Of a stretch of 63,141 nt of DNA, positions 11,908-21,545 are shown piece by piece. The stretch comes from Deinococcus aquatilis DSM 23025 (lineage in GTDB: Bacteria > Deinococcota > Deinococci > Deinococcales > Deinococcaceae). The translations under genes and the position numbers were made by a program. The DNA lies in NCBI RefSeq assembly GCF_000378445.1, contig NZ_KB899715.1, forward strand, positions 20,001 to 83,141, in the 5' to 3' direction. The notes under the pieces are model-generated. The model did not search any database, had not been told where the DNA came from, and saw nothing but the letters and a program-made list of their open reading frames with translations. How positions within the stretch are numbered: position 1 is the stretch's first letter; each line of letters opens with the position of its first letter.

Positions 11908-12507
11908 TTAAAGGCCAGCGGGCGGGAAGTCAAGCGGCAGTGTGGGCGATGAGGCCGAAAACGCCGCCGCAGACAGGCTGTACACGTATTCATCGCTGAA
12001 GCTGCCCTTGAACCTGTCGGCCCCCAGAATCAGGTCTGTCTGAACAAAGCCCAGCCGTTCTACCAGCCGCCGTGAAGCCGCGTTGCGCGTATCCAGGTGC
12101 GCCACGAAAGTTTCTACCCCCAGTCCAGCGTGCAAAAAGCTCAGCATGGCCCGCATCGACTCACTGGCGTAGCCCTGGCCCCAGGCTCCCGGCCCAAACA
12201 CGTAGGCTACGGCTGCCGTGCGCTCGGCCAGCTCAACAGTGGCCTGCACAGTTCCCAGCGCTGTTTGCCCGCTGTACACGATCCAGTTCAGCCATAGGTT
12301 CGCTCCATCGGGCGAGCGGCGGGATTCCTGGTGGGCAAAGCGTCGCCGCAGCGCCTCTGTGTCGGTGGGCGGCTTTCCGGGAATGTAGAGGTAACTTCGT
12401 GGGTCGGCCAGCGCCGCCACCATCACGGGCGCGTGGGCGGCCACCTGCGGTTCCAGCCGCAGCCTCGGCGTACTGAGGGGTGGATTGATATCGGGTGGGG
12501 CGGACAT
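11908..12507 (-). CDS. GNAT N-acetyltransferase (RimJ/RimL-like)
   Basis: 199 residues. The opening STPRLRLEP and the acetyl-CoA-binding region GPGAWGQGYASESM followed by DTRNAASRRLVERLGF are typical of the RimJ/RimL branch, which acetylates protein N-termini or small amines; the substrate cannot be told. The ATG lies 7 bases after TACACT (12520-12515), so the mRNA is probably leaderless. Confidence 0.85.
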   Translation of the reverse strand: MSAPPDINPPLSTPRLRLEPQVAAHAPVMVAALADPRSYLYIPGKPPTDTEALRRRFAHQESRRSPDGANLWLNWIVYSGQTALGTVQATVELAERTAAVAYVFGPGAWGQGYASESMRAMLSFLHAGLGVETFVAHLDTRNAASRRLVERLGFVQTDLILGADRFKGSFSDEYVYSLSAAAFSASSPTLPLDFPPAGL

Positions 12508-12582
12508 GGCAAAGAGTGTAAAGCCCAGGCTTTATTCTCAGCCGCGATGGCCCGCGCTCATGCATAGCCCTCATCATGCTGG

Positions 12583-13335
12583 GTGATGAACAGGCCGGGA
12601 ACAAAGGTGCGGGTGGGCATGGTTGCAGGACTGCTGTTGGGGTTGCCGTCGTGTTCGCGGGCAGATGGCTTGGCAGTGCAGCGCGTGACTTCGGGCGGGA
12701 TGCTGTATACGGTGGCGGTGGTCGATCTGGCCCAGGACCGACTGGAGTTGCACTGGAAAAACCCCGCGACTGGCGAGCCGTACCAGACCTTCGACGCCGT
12801 GAAGCAGCGTCTGGCCGGACAGGGTCGGCAGATGTTGTTTGCCACCAACAGTGGGATTTACGCCCCCGGCCCGCGCCCGCTGGGGCTGCACATTCAGGCA
12901 GGAAAAACCCTGGTGGGCCTCAACAATGCCCGCTCTGGGGGTAATTTCGCGCTGCTGCCCAACGGCGTCTTCTGGATCAAGGGAACACGCGCGGGCGTGA
13001 CCGAAACGCAGGCGTATCGCCGCCTGAATCTGGCCCCCACCTACGCCACCCAGTCGGGGCCTCTGCTGGTCTCGGGCGGAAAATTGCACCCGGAATTTAA
13101 TCGGCAGGGCACCAGTTTCAAGACCCGCAGCGGCGTTGGCGTGTGCCGAGATGGGCGGGTCAGGTTCGTGGTCAGCGCTGGCCCAGTCAACTTTTACAGC
13201 TTTGCCATATTTTTCCGGGATGTGCTGAAGTGCCCCGACGCCCTGTATCTGGACGGCAGCATCAGCGCCTACGCCACGCCGGACACCAATACCCAACTGG
13301 CCGAATTTGGCGGCATCTGGACCGTTTCGCGCTAG
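12583..13335 (+). CDS. Exported phosphodiester glycosidase-family (DUF2233-like) protein
   Basis: 250 residues. A short positively charged N-terminus and hydrophobic run ([13 protein letters not shown]) look like a signal peptide, possibly with a lipobox Cys at about 24. The body has features of the NAGPA/DUF2233 family: [22 protein letters not shown], and [12 protein letters not shown] near the C-terminus. The substrate is unknown. The start is uncertain: GTG at 12583, ATG at 12586 or ATG at 12619. Confidence 0.8.
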   Translation: MMNRPGTKVRVGMVAGLLLGLPSCSRADGLAVQRVTSGGMLYTVAVVDLAQDRLELHWKNPATGEPYQTFDAVKQRLAGQGRQMLFATNSGIYAPGPRPLGLHIQAGKTLVGLNNARSGGNFALLPNGVFWIKGTRAGVTETQAYRRLNLAPTYATQSGPLLVSGGKLHPEFNRQGTSFKTRSGVGVCRDGRVRFVVSAGPVNFYSFAIFFRDVLKCPDALYLDGSISAYATPDTNTQLAEFGGIWTVSR

Positions 13336-13403
13336 GGGAGGGGCCAACGGGTCTACACGTAGCGGCCCTGCCCGACGGCGGTACACGCGCTACTCTAAAT
13401 GCC

Positions 13404-13910
13404 ATGACTTCCAGCACGCCGCCGACCCCGCCCGGTTCTCTTCAGGTCAGCCCTGCTCAGGCCAACCCTGTTCAGGCCAATCCCAAGGGCGACCTGATCG
13501 CCCGCCTGATCACGCTGGGAGCGGGTGCGCCCACGTTTCAGGTGTCGTCCGACGGCCCCGCGCACGAGCGCACCTTCCGGGTTCGGGTGCTGGTGGGCGG
13601 GCGAGAACTGGGCGAGGGAGGCGAGGGCCGCAGCAAAAAGGACGCCGAGCGGCTGGCCTCCGAGGCGGCCCTGAGGGTGCTGGACGGACAGAGAGGACAA
13701 AAAGCCGTGGAACCTCGGCCCGAACCCGAAGCGGAGCCGCAAGACGAGGAACCGCAGGGCCAGTGGCCGATCTACGCGGCGGTGCTGGCAGAGGCGCTGG
13801 ATGTGGCGCTGGATCTGGCCTCCGAAGACGCCACCATAGACGAGGTGCGCCGGGAAGCGGGCCGCCTGTACCGCGACCTGTTGGCCGATCTGGGACACGG
13901 CCCGGAATGA
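13404..13910 (+). CDS. Stand-alone double-stranded-RNA-binding-domain protein
   Basis: 168 residues. Residues about 30-95 match a ds[14 protein letters not shown] helix, strands around [14 protein letters not shown], then the RNA-contact helix [19 protein letters not shown]. No RNase III catalytic domain is attached. A Pro/Glu-rich linker leads to a helical C-terminal domain of about 50 residues that I do not recognise. A leaderless start is likely: TACTCT (13391-13396) lies 7 bases before the ATG and there is no ribosome site. It overlaps the next gene by 4 bases (ATGA). Confidence 0.82.
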   Translation: MTSSTPPTPPGSLQVSPAQANPVQANPKGDLIARLITLGAGAPTFQVSSDGPAHERTFRVRVLVGGRELGEGGEGRSKKDAERLASEAALRVLDGQRGQKAVEPRPEPEAEPQDEEPQGQWPIYAAVLAEALDVALDLASEDATIDEVRREAGRLYRDLLADLGHGPE

Positions 13911-14575
13911 CCCTCTCGTTGCCGACCCGTCCGGCGGGCGTGCTGTTCGATATGGACGGCGTGCTGACCGCCAACAATCTCTTTCACCGTCAGGCATGGC
14001 AGGAAGTGGCGCGGGAAGTGTTGGGCCTGAACCTCTCGGAACACGATCTGGACACCAAAGTAGACGGGGGCCGCAACCCCGAAATCATCGAGCGGCTGAC
14101 CGGAACCTACCCCGATGAAGCGCTGGCCCTGCGCTTTCATGACGCCAAGGAGGGCCGATACCGCGAACTGGCGGCGGGCGCTCTGACTGAAGTGGCGGGC
14201 CTGAGCGCCTACCTCGACGCGCTGGAGGGGCGCGGCATTCCGTTTGCGCTGGTCACGAGTGCCGACGCCGTGAACGTGGCGTTCGGGATGGAGGCGCTGG
14301 GCTTCGGCCCCCGCTTTGGGCCGCGTGTGCTGGGCGAGGACGTGACGCGGGGCAAGCCGCACCCCGAACCCTTCCTGCTGGGCGCGGCGCGGCTGGGGCT
14401 GGATGCCGCCGACTGTGTGGCCCACGAAGACGCCGTGAACGGTGTGCTGAGCGCGGCGGGCGCGGGCTGTACGGTGGTGGCCCTCACGACCACGGCTCCT
14501 GCCGAAGCCCTGATACGGGCCGGAGCATCGCTGACCGTGCCCGATTTCAGCACCTTTGGCCTGTGGCTTGAATAA
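13907..14575 (+). CDS. HAD-superfamily phosphatase, beta-phosphoglucomutase-like
   Basis: 222 residues. Motif I is [10 protein letters not shown] with nucleophile and acid/base Asp; motif II is LVTSAD; motif III/IV is [12 protein letters not shown] and [11 protein letters not shown]. The cap is helical, as in phosphoglycolate phosphatase and beta-phosphoglucomutase relatives. The substrate is undetermined. Its ATG overlaps the stop of the dsRBD gene, so the two are likely co-translated. Confidence 0.88.
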   Translation: MTLSLPTRPAGVLFDMDGVLTANNLFHRQAWQEVAREVLGLNLSEHDLDTKVDGGRNPEIIERLTGTYPDEALALRFHDAKEGRYRELAAGALTEVAGLSAYLDALEGRGIPFALVTSADAVNVAFGMEALGFGPRFGPRVLGEDVTRGKPHPEPFLLGAARLGLDAADCVAHEDAVNGVLSAAGAGCTVVALTTTAPAEALIRAGASLTVPDFSTFGLWLE

Positions 14576-14587
14576 GGCTCCAATTTC

Positions 14588-14926
14588 GTGAAGGGAGCCG
14601 AAGCCGAAGCCCGCGCCGCCCAGCATCTGCAGGCGCTGGGGCGGCGGGTGGTGGCCCAGAATTACCGCATTCGGGGCGGCGAGATTGATCTGGTTACACT
14701 GGACGGCCCGGTGCTGGTGTTTACCGAGGTGCGCCACCGCTCCAGCACGCGCTACGGCGGGGCCGCTGCCAGCGTCACGCCGCAGAAACTGGCCCTGATG
14801 TTCCGCGCCGCCCAGAGTTACCTGCTGCGCGAACATGGCCGCGAAGACCTGCCCTGCCGCCTCGAAGTGCTGACCATCGACGGCCCCGCCGACACGGGCC
14901 ACATCACGCTGATTCCGGTGGAATAG
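14588..14926 (+). CDS. UPF0102 (YraN) family nuclease-like protein
   Basis: 112 residues with a GTG start, the normal length for the family. It shows the restriction-endonuclease-like core typical of Yra[24 protein letters not shown] with its metal-site Asp, and FTEVRHRSS, where VKxR-type residues are expected. It follows the HAD gene by 12 bases. Biological role unknown; a Holliday-junction or DNA-repair role has been suggested for the family. Confidence 0.88.
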   Translation: MKGAEAEARAAQHLQALGRRVVAQNYRIRGGEIDLVTLDGPVLVFTEVRHRSSTRYGGAAASVTPQKLALMFRAAQSYLLREHGREDLPCRLEVLTIDGPADTGHITLIPVE

Positions 14927-14965
14927 GGCTATAGGGCTTCTCGCCACATACAGCCCACACCACCC

Positions 14966-17455
14966 TCACTGATCGCTGGGTGGCAATTCGTTGACCACGC
15001 TGCCATCGGTGGGCAGGTCATTGAAGGAATCGTCGGGCAGGGCTTCGGGGTCTTCGGCGGGCAGCGGATCGGGCTGGATGGGCGTTTCGGTGATGGTTCC
15101 GGTGGTGCCGGATTCGTCGGGCTGCACAGGTTCGGGCGTGAGCAGCGGCTCGGCAGGGAGGGGGTCGGGTTCGGCGGGAGTGACAACCTGACTGGGCACC
15201 GGATCGGTGGCAGGCTCCGGCACGACTTCTGCAGGGGCAGGTTCTTCCTGCACAGGTTCCGTGGGCACGGGTTCGGCGGGCACAGCATCTACAGGGGCAG
15301 GGTCTACGGGCGCTGGTTCTGTCGGGGCCACTTCCTGCACAGGTTCAGGGATCACCTCCGGCTCACTGGGTTGCTGTACCGGCTGGGGTTGCGGGGCAGG
15401 CGTGCGGGTGCGCCGCGAGAAAAAGCCGCCGCCCGTGCTGCTGCTGCCATCGCGGGCCACCGGTTCACCATCGGCGTTGCTGTCCAGAAAAGCCATCCTG
15501 ACCTGACGCACCACGCGGTAACTGATTCCGCCGGGTTCGGCAAAGGTGGCGGCGGGTTTGCCTGCCAGCGCCCCCGACACCGCCGCCTGCCAGACTGGGG
15601 TAGGAATTTCGCCGCTGTAGGCCCACGACGGCAGCGCCCCGCCCTCCTGCTTGCCCACCCATACGGCCCCGGCCACCGTGGGGGTCACGCCTGCAAACCA
15701 CAGGTCCTTGATCTCGTTGGTGGTTCCGGTTTTGCCGCCCACCTGCACGCCGGGAATACGGGCACGCACGGCCAGCCCACCCTGCGGGGCCTCCAGATCG
15801 TTGACCACGCCGCGCAGCATATCCAGCCCCAGCCACGCGGTCTGGGCGTCCCAGACGCGCTTGGCTGCCGGGGCAGGGCGGGTGTACAGCACCTTGTCAC
15901 GGGTATCTTGCACGCGGCGTACCAGCGTGGGCGCGTAATACAGGCCGCCGTTGGCGAAGCTGGCGTAGGCGGCGGCCAGTTGCAGCGGGCTGGCTTCCAG
16001 CGTGCCGATGCTCAGGCTCAGGCCCGCATTGGGCGGCGGGGTCAGGCCCAGTTCGCGCAGTTTGGCTTCAAAAGTGCCGATGCCCAGCGCCTGCGCGGTT
16101 CGCACGGTGGTCAGGTTCAGGCTGTGATCCAGCGAATAGCGCATGGTCAGGTAGCGGCCCGTCCAGCGCCCGTCGTAGTTTTTGGGCTGATAGTCGCCGT
16201 TAATGGGGGCGTCTAGCACGGTGTCGCTCTGCTTCCAGCCCTTAGAGAGGGCCAGCGTATATAGCAGCGGTTTGATGGAGCTGCCCACCTGCCGCCGCGC
16301 CTGCGTCGCGTTGTTCCAGTCGCTGGGGCGGTCTGCGGTCAGTTTCTGGCCCACCAGTGCCAGCACCTCGCCGTTTTTGGGGCTGACCAGCGCGATGCCC
16401 AGGGTCGCGCCGTCGGGCAGATCGGCATTCAGGCTGGCCCGCTCTGCCGATTGCTGCGCCTGCAGGTCCATGCCGGTATAAATTTTGCCGCCACCGTATA
16501 GCGCCTTGCGGCCAATGATCGGGGTCAGTTCCTTTTCCACGGCCTGCAGGTAGGCGTGGTACTGATAGCGGTTTCCCCCGCGAGCGGCTTCGGCGGCGTT
16601 CAGGTTGGACTGGAGGCGGGCCGGATTTTCCAGCACCGCGCTTCTGAGGCTGCCGTCCGCGTTCCAGCCGATGCGCCAGCCTGCCGGATAGATCGGCGTG
16701 CGCCACGCAGCGTCGGCCTGCGCCTGCGTCACGCGGCCATCTTCGACCATGCGCCCCAACAGGTCTTTCATCAGGGGCCGGAACGCCTGAAAACTTTTGT
16801 AACGGCGGTTGGGTGCCGGAATAATGGTCGCCAGATACACGCTCTCGGCCAGATTCAGCTCGCTGGCCCCCTTGCGGAAATAGGCCCGCGCCGCCGTCTC
16901 CGCGCCCACGATGTCGCTGCGGCCCCCGTCGCCCCAGTAGATCACGTTCAGGTAGGCATTCAGGATCTGTTTTTTGTCGAAGCTGCGTTCGAGTTGGTAG
17001 GCCAGCACCGCTTCCTTGAATTTGCGTTCGGCGGTGCGGGCGCTGTTCAGGTCGGCCAGCAGCGTGTTTTTTACCACCTGCTGCGTGATGGAACTGCCGC
17101 CCTCCAGATCGTTTTTGAGGATGCCCTTGATCAGTCCCCGCGAAATGCCGATGAAATCCACGCCGTTGTGTTTGAAAAAGCGCCGATCTTCGCTGGTCAC
17201 GACTGCGTCTTGCAGCCAGGTACTGATCTCATTCAGCTTGATCAGGTCGCGGTTCACGCCGCCCGAACTGCTGAGGCTGGGGGTCAGGGTACCGATCAAT
17301 GCATTGTTGCGGTCATAGACCCGCGTCTGGCCGCTGAATTCCAGTACGTCCAGATCAGAGACGCTGGGCAGGTCGCGGCCCCACGCATACCACAGGCCGC
17401 CCACCCCCGCCGCACCCACCAGCAACAACACCCCGACACCCGTGAAAAACCTCAT
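14966..17455 (-). CDS. Class A penicillin-binding protein with Pro/Glu-rich tail
   Basis: 829 residues; an inner-membrane bifunctional peptidoglycan synthase. A single N-terminal membrane anchor (about 5-25) is followed by the GT51 glycosyltransferase domain (catalytic Glu in [10 protein letters not shown], about 89) and the transpeptidase domain, with SSIK (Ser392), SLN (445-447) and KTGT (575-578). After about residue 685 comes a 140-residue extracellular tail of Pro-Glu-Val-rich low complexity. The ATG follows TAGAGT (17468-17463) by 7 bases, a leaderless-type start. Confidence 0.93.
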   Translation of the reverse strand: MRFFTGVGVLLLVGAAGVGGLWYAWGRDLPSVSDLDVLEFSGQTRVYDRNNALIGTLTPSLSSSGGVNRDLIKLNEISTWLQDAVVTSEDRRFFKHNGVDFIGISRGLIKGILKNDLEGGSSITQQVVKNTLLADLNSARTAERKFKEAVLAYQLERSFDKKQILNAYLNVIYWGDGGRSDIVGAETAARAYFRKGASELNLAESVYLATIIPAPNRRYKSFQAFRPLMKDLLGRMVEDGRVTQAQADAAWRTPIYPAGWRIGWNADGSLRSAVLENPARLQSNLNAAEAARGGNRYQYHAYLQAVEKELTPIIGRKALYGGGKIYTGMDLQAQQSAERASLNADLPDGATLGIALVSPKNGEVLALVGQKLTADRPSDWNNATQARRQVGSSIKPLLYTLALSKGWKQSDTVLDAPINGDYQPKNYDGRWTGRYLTMRYSLDHSLNLTTVRTAQALGIGTFEAKLRELGLTPPPNAGLSLSIGTLEASPLQLAAAYASFANGGLYYAPTLVRRVQDTRDKVLYTRPAPAAKRVWDAQTAWLGLDMLRGVVNDLEAPQGGLAVRARIPGVQVGGKTGTTNEIKDLWFAGVTPTVAGAVWVGKQEGGALPSWAYSGEIPTPVWQAAVSGALAGKPAATFAEPGGISYRVVRQVRMAFLDSNADGEPVARDGSSSTGGGFFSRRTRTPAPQPQPVQQPSEPEVIPEPVQEVAPTEPAPVDPAPVDAVPAEPVPTEPVQEEPAPAEVVPEPATDPVPSQVVTPAEPDPLPAEPLLTPEPVQPDESGTTGTITETPIQPDPLPAEDPEALPDDSFNDLPTDGSVVNELPPSDQ

Positions 17456-17691
17456 CAGGCCAACTCTAGCGGGATTTGGTGAGTGCGCCGGGAAGCCGGG
17501 TCACGGTCACGGATGGGCAGGAGGCACATGACGGCAGCTTAGGCGATAGGCCGGGGCGGGGTCGTCCATCCTTTGCATGAGAAGAACAGGGCCGGAGAAC
17601 TGATGTCTCGGGTGGATTTCCCCCCTGCCAGCGCGAAAAAAGCACAGGCCCGCAGATGCTGCGCTGACGGGACGCGCCCAGCATCGGTGGT

Positions 17692-18309
17692 ATGAAGTTC
17701 ATTCGTTCTTTCTGGGGCCTGGCCCTGTGGTGTTGTCTGGTGGTGTGTAGTTCCGTGCAGGCGGTCGGGATCGAGGGAAAAGTCAGCAACGCGCCCGCCC
17801 TGGCCCGCGCCTTCGGCTCCGAAAATGTGCGGGTTCTGCTGACCAGTCTGGCTCAGGGACGCATCGTGGGCCTCGGGACACTGGCGGGCAACGGCTTTGA
17901 AATCCAGATCCCCGATTCGTTCAGGCCGCCCGTGCAGCCCGCCGACTTCTGCCCCGGCGTGCGGAGTCTGCCCAGTGAACCGCGCACGTACACCGCCGAA
18001 AGTCTGATGGTGTATCAGGCCGGGCGCAATCTGGCGGCCCTGCTGACCCAGGCCGACCATCCCACCGAACCCACCCGCCGCAGCCAGTGGATGTACAGCG
18101 ACCGCGCCGCCACCGTCAGCGGGCGCTGCACGGGCCTGAATACCAGCTACGACCTCACGCTCCGCAAGGGCTGGAACGCTGTCATGACCGTCAGCCAGCC
18201 GGGAAACTTCATGATCCGCAATGCCACGCCGGGGCTACCGTACTGGGTGCAGGGCACGCCCATCGCCGGAGCGCGGCAGGTCTTTCCAGCCGTGTTCGAC
18301 GGAAAGTAG
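17692..18309 (+). CDS. Secreted hypothetical protein
   Basis: 205 residues with a clear signal peptide (MKFIRSFWGLALWCCLVV, cleavage probably after VQA at about 24). The mature part has two cysteines (in FCPG and GRCTG) that could form a disulfide. No family recognised. A GGTGG just before the ATG may serve as ribosome site. It is transcribed away from the PBP gene; the 236 bases between them hold no further gene. Confidence 0.75.
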   Translation: MKFIRSFWGLALWCCLVVCSSVQAVGIEGKVSNAPALARAFGSENVRVLLTSLAQGRIVGLGTLAGNGFEIQIPDSFRPPVQPADFCPGVRSLPSEPRTYTAESLMVYQAGRNLAALLTQADHPTEPTRRSQWMYSDRAATVSGRCTGLNTSYDLTLRKGWNAVMTVSQPGNFMIRNATPGLPYWVQGTPIAGARQVFPAVFDGK

Positions 18310-18367
18310 TTCAGGCTCCAACCTTTAGGCGGACGCCGAATCGGTCAGAGGTGAGGATGCTGCGGCT

Positions 18368-19186
18368 GTGGCTTTCACTGCTCACGGCCCCACCCCGACC
18401 CCGCTTTTCTTGTGGCGTCTGCTGCGGCTGTTCGTCTGGAAGGAACTCCTGTGCTGCACGTTCGCACTGGGCGTGGTGGCGTTGCTGGCCCTCTCGCACC
18501 TGTTGCCGTTGGCGGCCTGGGGCATAGCCCGGTACGACTTCGTGTTGCTGGGCTGCCTGCTGATGCAGGGGCTGCTCCTGCTGACCCGTTTCGAAACTGG
18601 GCGGGAAGCAGGCGTCATCGTCTTGTTTCATCTGCTGGGCTTTGGCCTGGAAGTCTTCAAGACCGCGCACGGCAGCTGGGCCTATCCCGAAGAGGCGCTG
18701 AGCAAAGTGGCGGGCGTGCCGCTGTACGCCGGATTCATGTATGCCAGCGTGGGCAGCTATATGGCGCAGGCCTGGCGACGCTTTCACCTCACACTGACCG
18801 GGCTTCCCAGCTTGCGTCTTCAGGCGGGGTTGGCGGGCGGCGCGTATCTCAATTTCTTTACGCACCATTACGGCCCCGACCTGCGCTACGTTCTCACGGC
18901 GCTGCTCTTGCTGGCCTACCGCCGCACCCGTGTCCAGTTCCTGATTCACAAGGAGCGCTTTACCCTGCCCCTGCCGCTGGCCTTCGCCCTGATCGGGCTA
19001 TTCGTCTACCTGGCCGAAAACGCTGCCACCGCGCTGGGCGCGTGGGTGTATCCGCATCAGGCGCAGGGGTGGCAGCCCGTTCACCTGGACAAAGCGCTGG
19101 CCTGGATCCTGATGGTGGTGGTGGCCTTCCTGATCGTATCGGGCCTGAAGACCTGGGAAGGGCGCAGAGATGAGGCTGAGCTCTAA
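18368..19186 (+). CDS. DUF817 family integral membrane protein
   Basis: 272 residues with about eight hydrophobic helices. The segment GLEVFKTAHGSWAYPE is the hallmark of DUF817. The GTG start is preceded by GAGG at rather long spacing. Function unknown. Its TAA overlaps the end of the broken ATP-grasp reading frame on the other strand, so the two genes converge tail to tail. Confidence 0.83.
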   Translation: MAFTAHGPTPTPLFLWRLLRLFVWKELLCCTFALGVVALLALSHLLPLAAWGIARYDFVLLGCLLMQGLLLLTRFETGREAGVIVLFHLLGFGLEVFKTAHGSWAYPEEALSKVAGVPLYAGFMYASVGSYMAQAWRRFHLTLTGLPSLRLQAGLAGGAYLNFFTHHYGPDLRYVLTALLLLAYRRTRVQFLIHKERFTLPLPLAFALIGLFVYLAENAATALGAWVYPHQAQGWQPVHLDKALAWILMVVVAFLIVSGLKTWEGRRDEAEL

Positions 19187-20082
19187 AAAAATTGTCCCAG
19201 CGCTGCATAAAACCTGTTTCTGTCGGCACGTTCAGGCAAGCCCGCCACCTGTCCATCTCCCAATTCTATGATTCGCCACTGACCATCTGTGCGTTGAGCT
19301 ATGTCCACCGTAAAAAATCGACTCTGAATTTGCTGGCCCACCTCTTCGAAGAGTTCCAGCGGTACGGCCTCGCCCGGGTAGTTGCCTTCCTCCTAGTATT
19401 CGTCGGCGCTGATGATCTGCCCATCGGCAAAAAACAGGCGGTATTCACGGGTCAGGGGCATTGCGCTTTTGGAATGCTGCGCCAGTGGCACGAAGGATTC
19501 AAACTCGCGCAGTACCACGCCGCCCTGAAATTCACTGCCCTGCCTGCTCAGAAAGGTCTGGATGACCCTCAGGGCGGCCCCCGTATCTGAAGCATCTGGA
19601 ATAAAGCAGGCCTCGTGCCACTCGTGCTTGCGCGATTTCACGTAATCCTTGACGATCACGGCCCGCGCTCCGAACGAGGCCAGCAGGCCCGTCAGCTCGG
19701 CGGGGTGGGCATCTTCTGGCGTCTGTGCCGGAAGCCAGCGCGTCAGCGGCGAATGTGGGGCGATCAGCGCGTAAGATTCGGGCAAATAGTGGGTATGACG
19801 GTACTGCGCGGGCGTATTGATCAGCCGCCAGTTCTTTTCCAGCAGGGCTTCATACAGCGCCGCGTACACCTCTGGCCGCAGCATCCAGCCCCGGTAGATG
19901 GCTGTTTGCTCCGTAGCTGCTGCTTTCACCCCACGCAGGGCGCGGCGCGAGTTGCCTTCCAGCAGGGCTTCCACATCCAGCAGCGCGGTGGGCAGATTCA
20001 GTTGCCGCGCCGCCGCCACCTCATCGGCGTAGGCGTCGTCTGGCACGCGCTCGGCAAAGGGCTGGGCGGGAAAAAGCAACAT
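19183..20082 (-). pseudogene. ATP-grasp domain protein interrupted by an amber codon
   Basis: The frame from ATG 20082 runs 229 codons to TAG (19395-19393) after SADEY, then continues in the same frame for 69 codons to a natural TAG at 19183. The downstream part (EEGNYPGEAVPLELFEEV, then RIIELGDGQVAGLP) is exactly what the C-terminus of ATP-grasp proteins looks like; WEEGNY is expected at the stop, so Trp TGG probably became TAG. The lost part holds the metal-binding residues of the active site, so the short form should be inactive. The promoter still looks intact: TATACT (20094-20089) 6 bases before the ATG, with CTGACC 18 bases further up. Confidence 0.82.
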
Positions 20083-20114
20083 GGGGCGAGTATAGGGCGG
20101 AGCAAATCAGACGG

Positions 20115-20942
20115 TCAGAACAACGCTCCATCCTCTGCCGGATCGGGCGTCTTGACCTCGATGCCGCGTGCGTTCAGGGCGTCGCGCAGCATCGGGATGT
20201 TTTTCAGGGCGTGGCCTTTCGTCGTATTTTCAAAAAAGATCCACAATTCCGATAAATCCTCGGCCACCACCGCGATTTTCTCGGCCCATTCGTCCATCTC
20301 GGCGCGGTTGTACAGGTAGTCGTGGCGTTCGGCGGCGCTCTCGCCGTTCCACCAGTTGCCGCTGTTGCGTCCGTGGAGGCGCAGGTAGCCCACATCGGTG
20401 GTCACGTGAACCTGCGGTTCGGGCATTCCGCCCACTGGCGGGTAATCGGGGCTGACCCAGATCAGGCCGTATTCGCCCATCGCAGCCCGCACCTCGGGTT
20501 TGTCCCAACTGGCGTGACGCAGTTCTACAGCCAGTTCGTGCCCCGCAAAGCGTTCGGCCAGGTGCAGCAGGTATTTGCGGTTGTCGGCGGTGCGGTGAAA
20601 CGAGTATGGAAACTGGGCCAGATAAGGTCCCATCAGCCCAGCTTCCACCAGCGGCGCGGGACTTTGCAGCATCCGGTCAAAATCGGTGTCGGTGGGGGCG
20701 CGGTCATGGGTAAAGACCTTGTTCACTTTCACGGCAAAGCGTGTGCGCCCGCCCGATTTGCGGGCCATTCCCTCGAACGCCTTCAGGCCGGGAATGCCGT
20801 AAAAGGAACTGTTGAGTTCCACAGCGTCGAAGTGACGGGCATAGGCGTCAAGGTAGGCGTCCTTCTTCACGCCGTCATAGATCAGGCCGGGCGCGGTCCA
20901 ATCGTCGTTGCTGTAGCCTCCACATCCGATCCACACGCGCAT
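20115..20942 (-). CDS. DUF72 (YecE-like) protein
   Basis: 275 residues, TIM-barrel-like family of unknown function. Typical landmarks: the start MRVWIGCGGYSNDDW, YARHFDAVELNSSFYG, FAVKVNKVFTHDR and YLRLHGRNSGNWWNG. The ATG follows TAGCTT (20954-20949) by 6 bases, so leaderless expression is likely. It precedes the broken ATP-grasp gene but each gene has its own -10 box. Confidence 0.9.
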   Translation of the reverse strand: MRVWIGCGGYSNDDWTAPGLIYDGVKKDAYLDAYARHFDAVELNSSFYGIPGLKAFEGMARKSGGRTRFAVKVNKVFTHDRAPTDTDFDRMLQSPAPLVEAGLMGPYLAQFPYSFHRTADNRKYLLHLAERFAGHELAVELRHASWDKPEVRAAMGEYGLIWVSPDYPPVGGMPEPQVHVTTDVGYLRLHGRNSGNWWNGESAAERHDYLYNRAEMDEWAEKIAVVAEDLSELWIFFENTTKGHALKNIPMLRDALNARGIEVKTPDPAEDGALF

Positions 20943-21013
20943 GGGGCCAAGCTAGCGCACCGGGCCGCTGAGGGTCTTTGGATTGGGTTTAGATCACTGG
21001 GCAGAGAAGGAGT

Positions 21014-21451
21014 TCAGGAGACTTGCAAGCCTTCCAGCACGGCCCGCAACTCGGCGGGCAGGGAGGTGGGCCGCCGCGTGTCCCGATCTACATACACATG
21101 CACGAAATGGCCCTGAGCGCAGGCCGCCTCCTCCTCTGTCCGGAACACCGCCAATTCGTAGCGCACGCTGCTGCGGCCCAGATTCGCCACGCGCACGCCC
21201 ACATGCAGCAGTTCTGGGAAGGCGGCGGGGGCAAAAAAGGTGCAGCCCGTTTCCACCACCAGCCCGATGGTTGCCCCCGTTTGGATGTCCAGCACGCCCC
21301 GCGCCAGCAGCAGCGCATTTACCGCCGTATCGAAATAGGCGTAATAGGTCACGTTGTTGACGTGCCCGTACACGTCGTTGTCGGCCCAGCGGGTGGGCGT
21401 GGGGTGCAGGTAGGGAAAGCTCTGGCGCGGCCACGGCTGGGGGCGGGTCAT
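21014..21451 (-). CDS. Acyl-CoA thioesterase (hotdog fold, 4HBT/YbgC-like)
   Basis: 145 residues. The active-site segment [21 protein letters not shown] contains the catalytic Asp and the HVNN signature of the 4-hydroxybenzoyl-CoA thioesterase family. Substrate unknown. The leaderless start has TAGATT (21463-21458) 6 bases from the ATG. It is divergent from the ankyrin gene, whose own -10 box lies about 70 bases away. Confidence 0.88.
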   Translation of the reverse strand: MTRPQPWPRQSFPYLHPTPTRWADNDVYGHVNNVTYYAYFDTAVNALLLARGVLDIQTGATIGLVVETGCTFFAPAAFPELLHVGVRVANLGRSSVRYELAVFRTEEEAACAQGHFVHVYVDRDTRRPTSLPAELRAVLEGLQVS

Positions 21452-21545
21452 GGGGGCAATCTAACGCGGAGCCAGAAGCTCTGTGCTAGGGGTGCTGGGC
21501 CATCAGCATTAAGCCTTGAGCCTTCCCCGGCGTTACCCTGACCGC

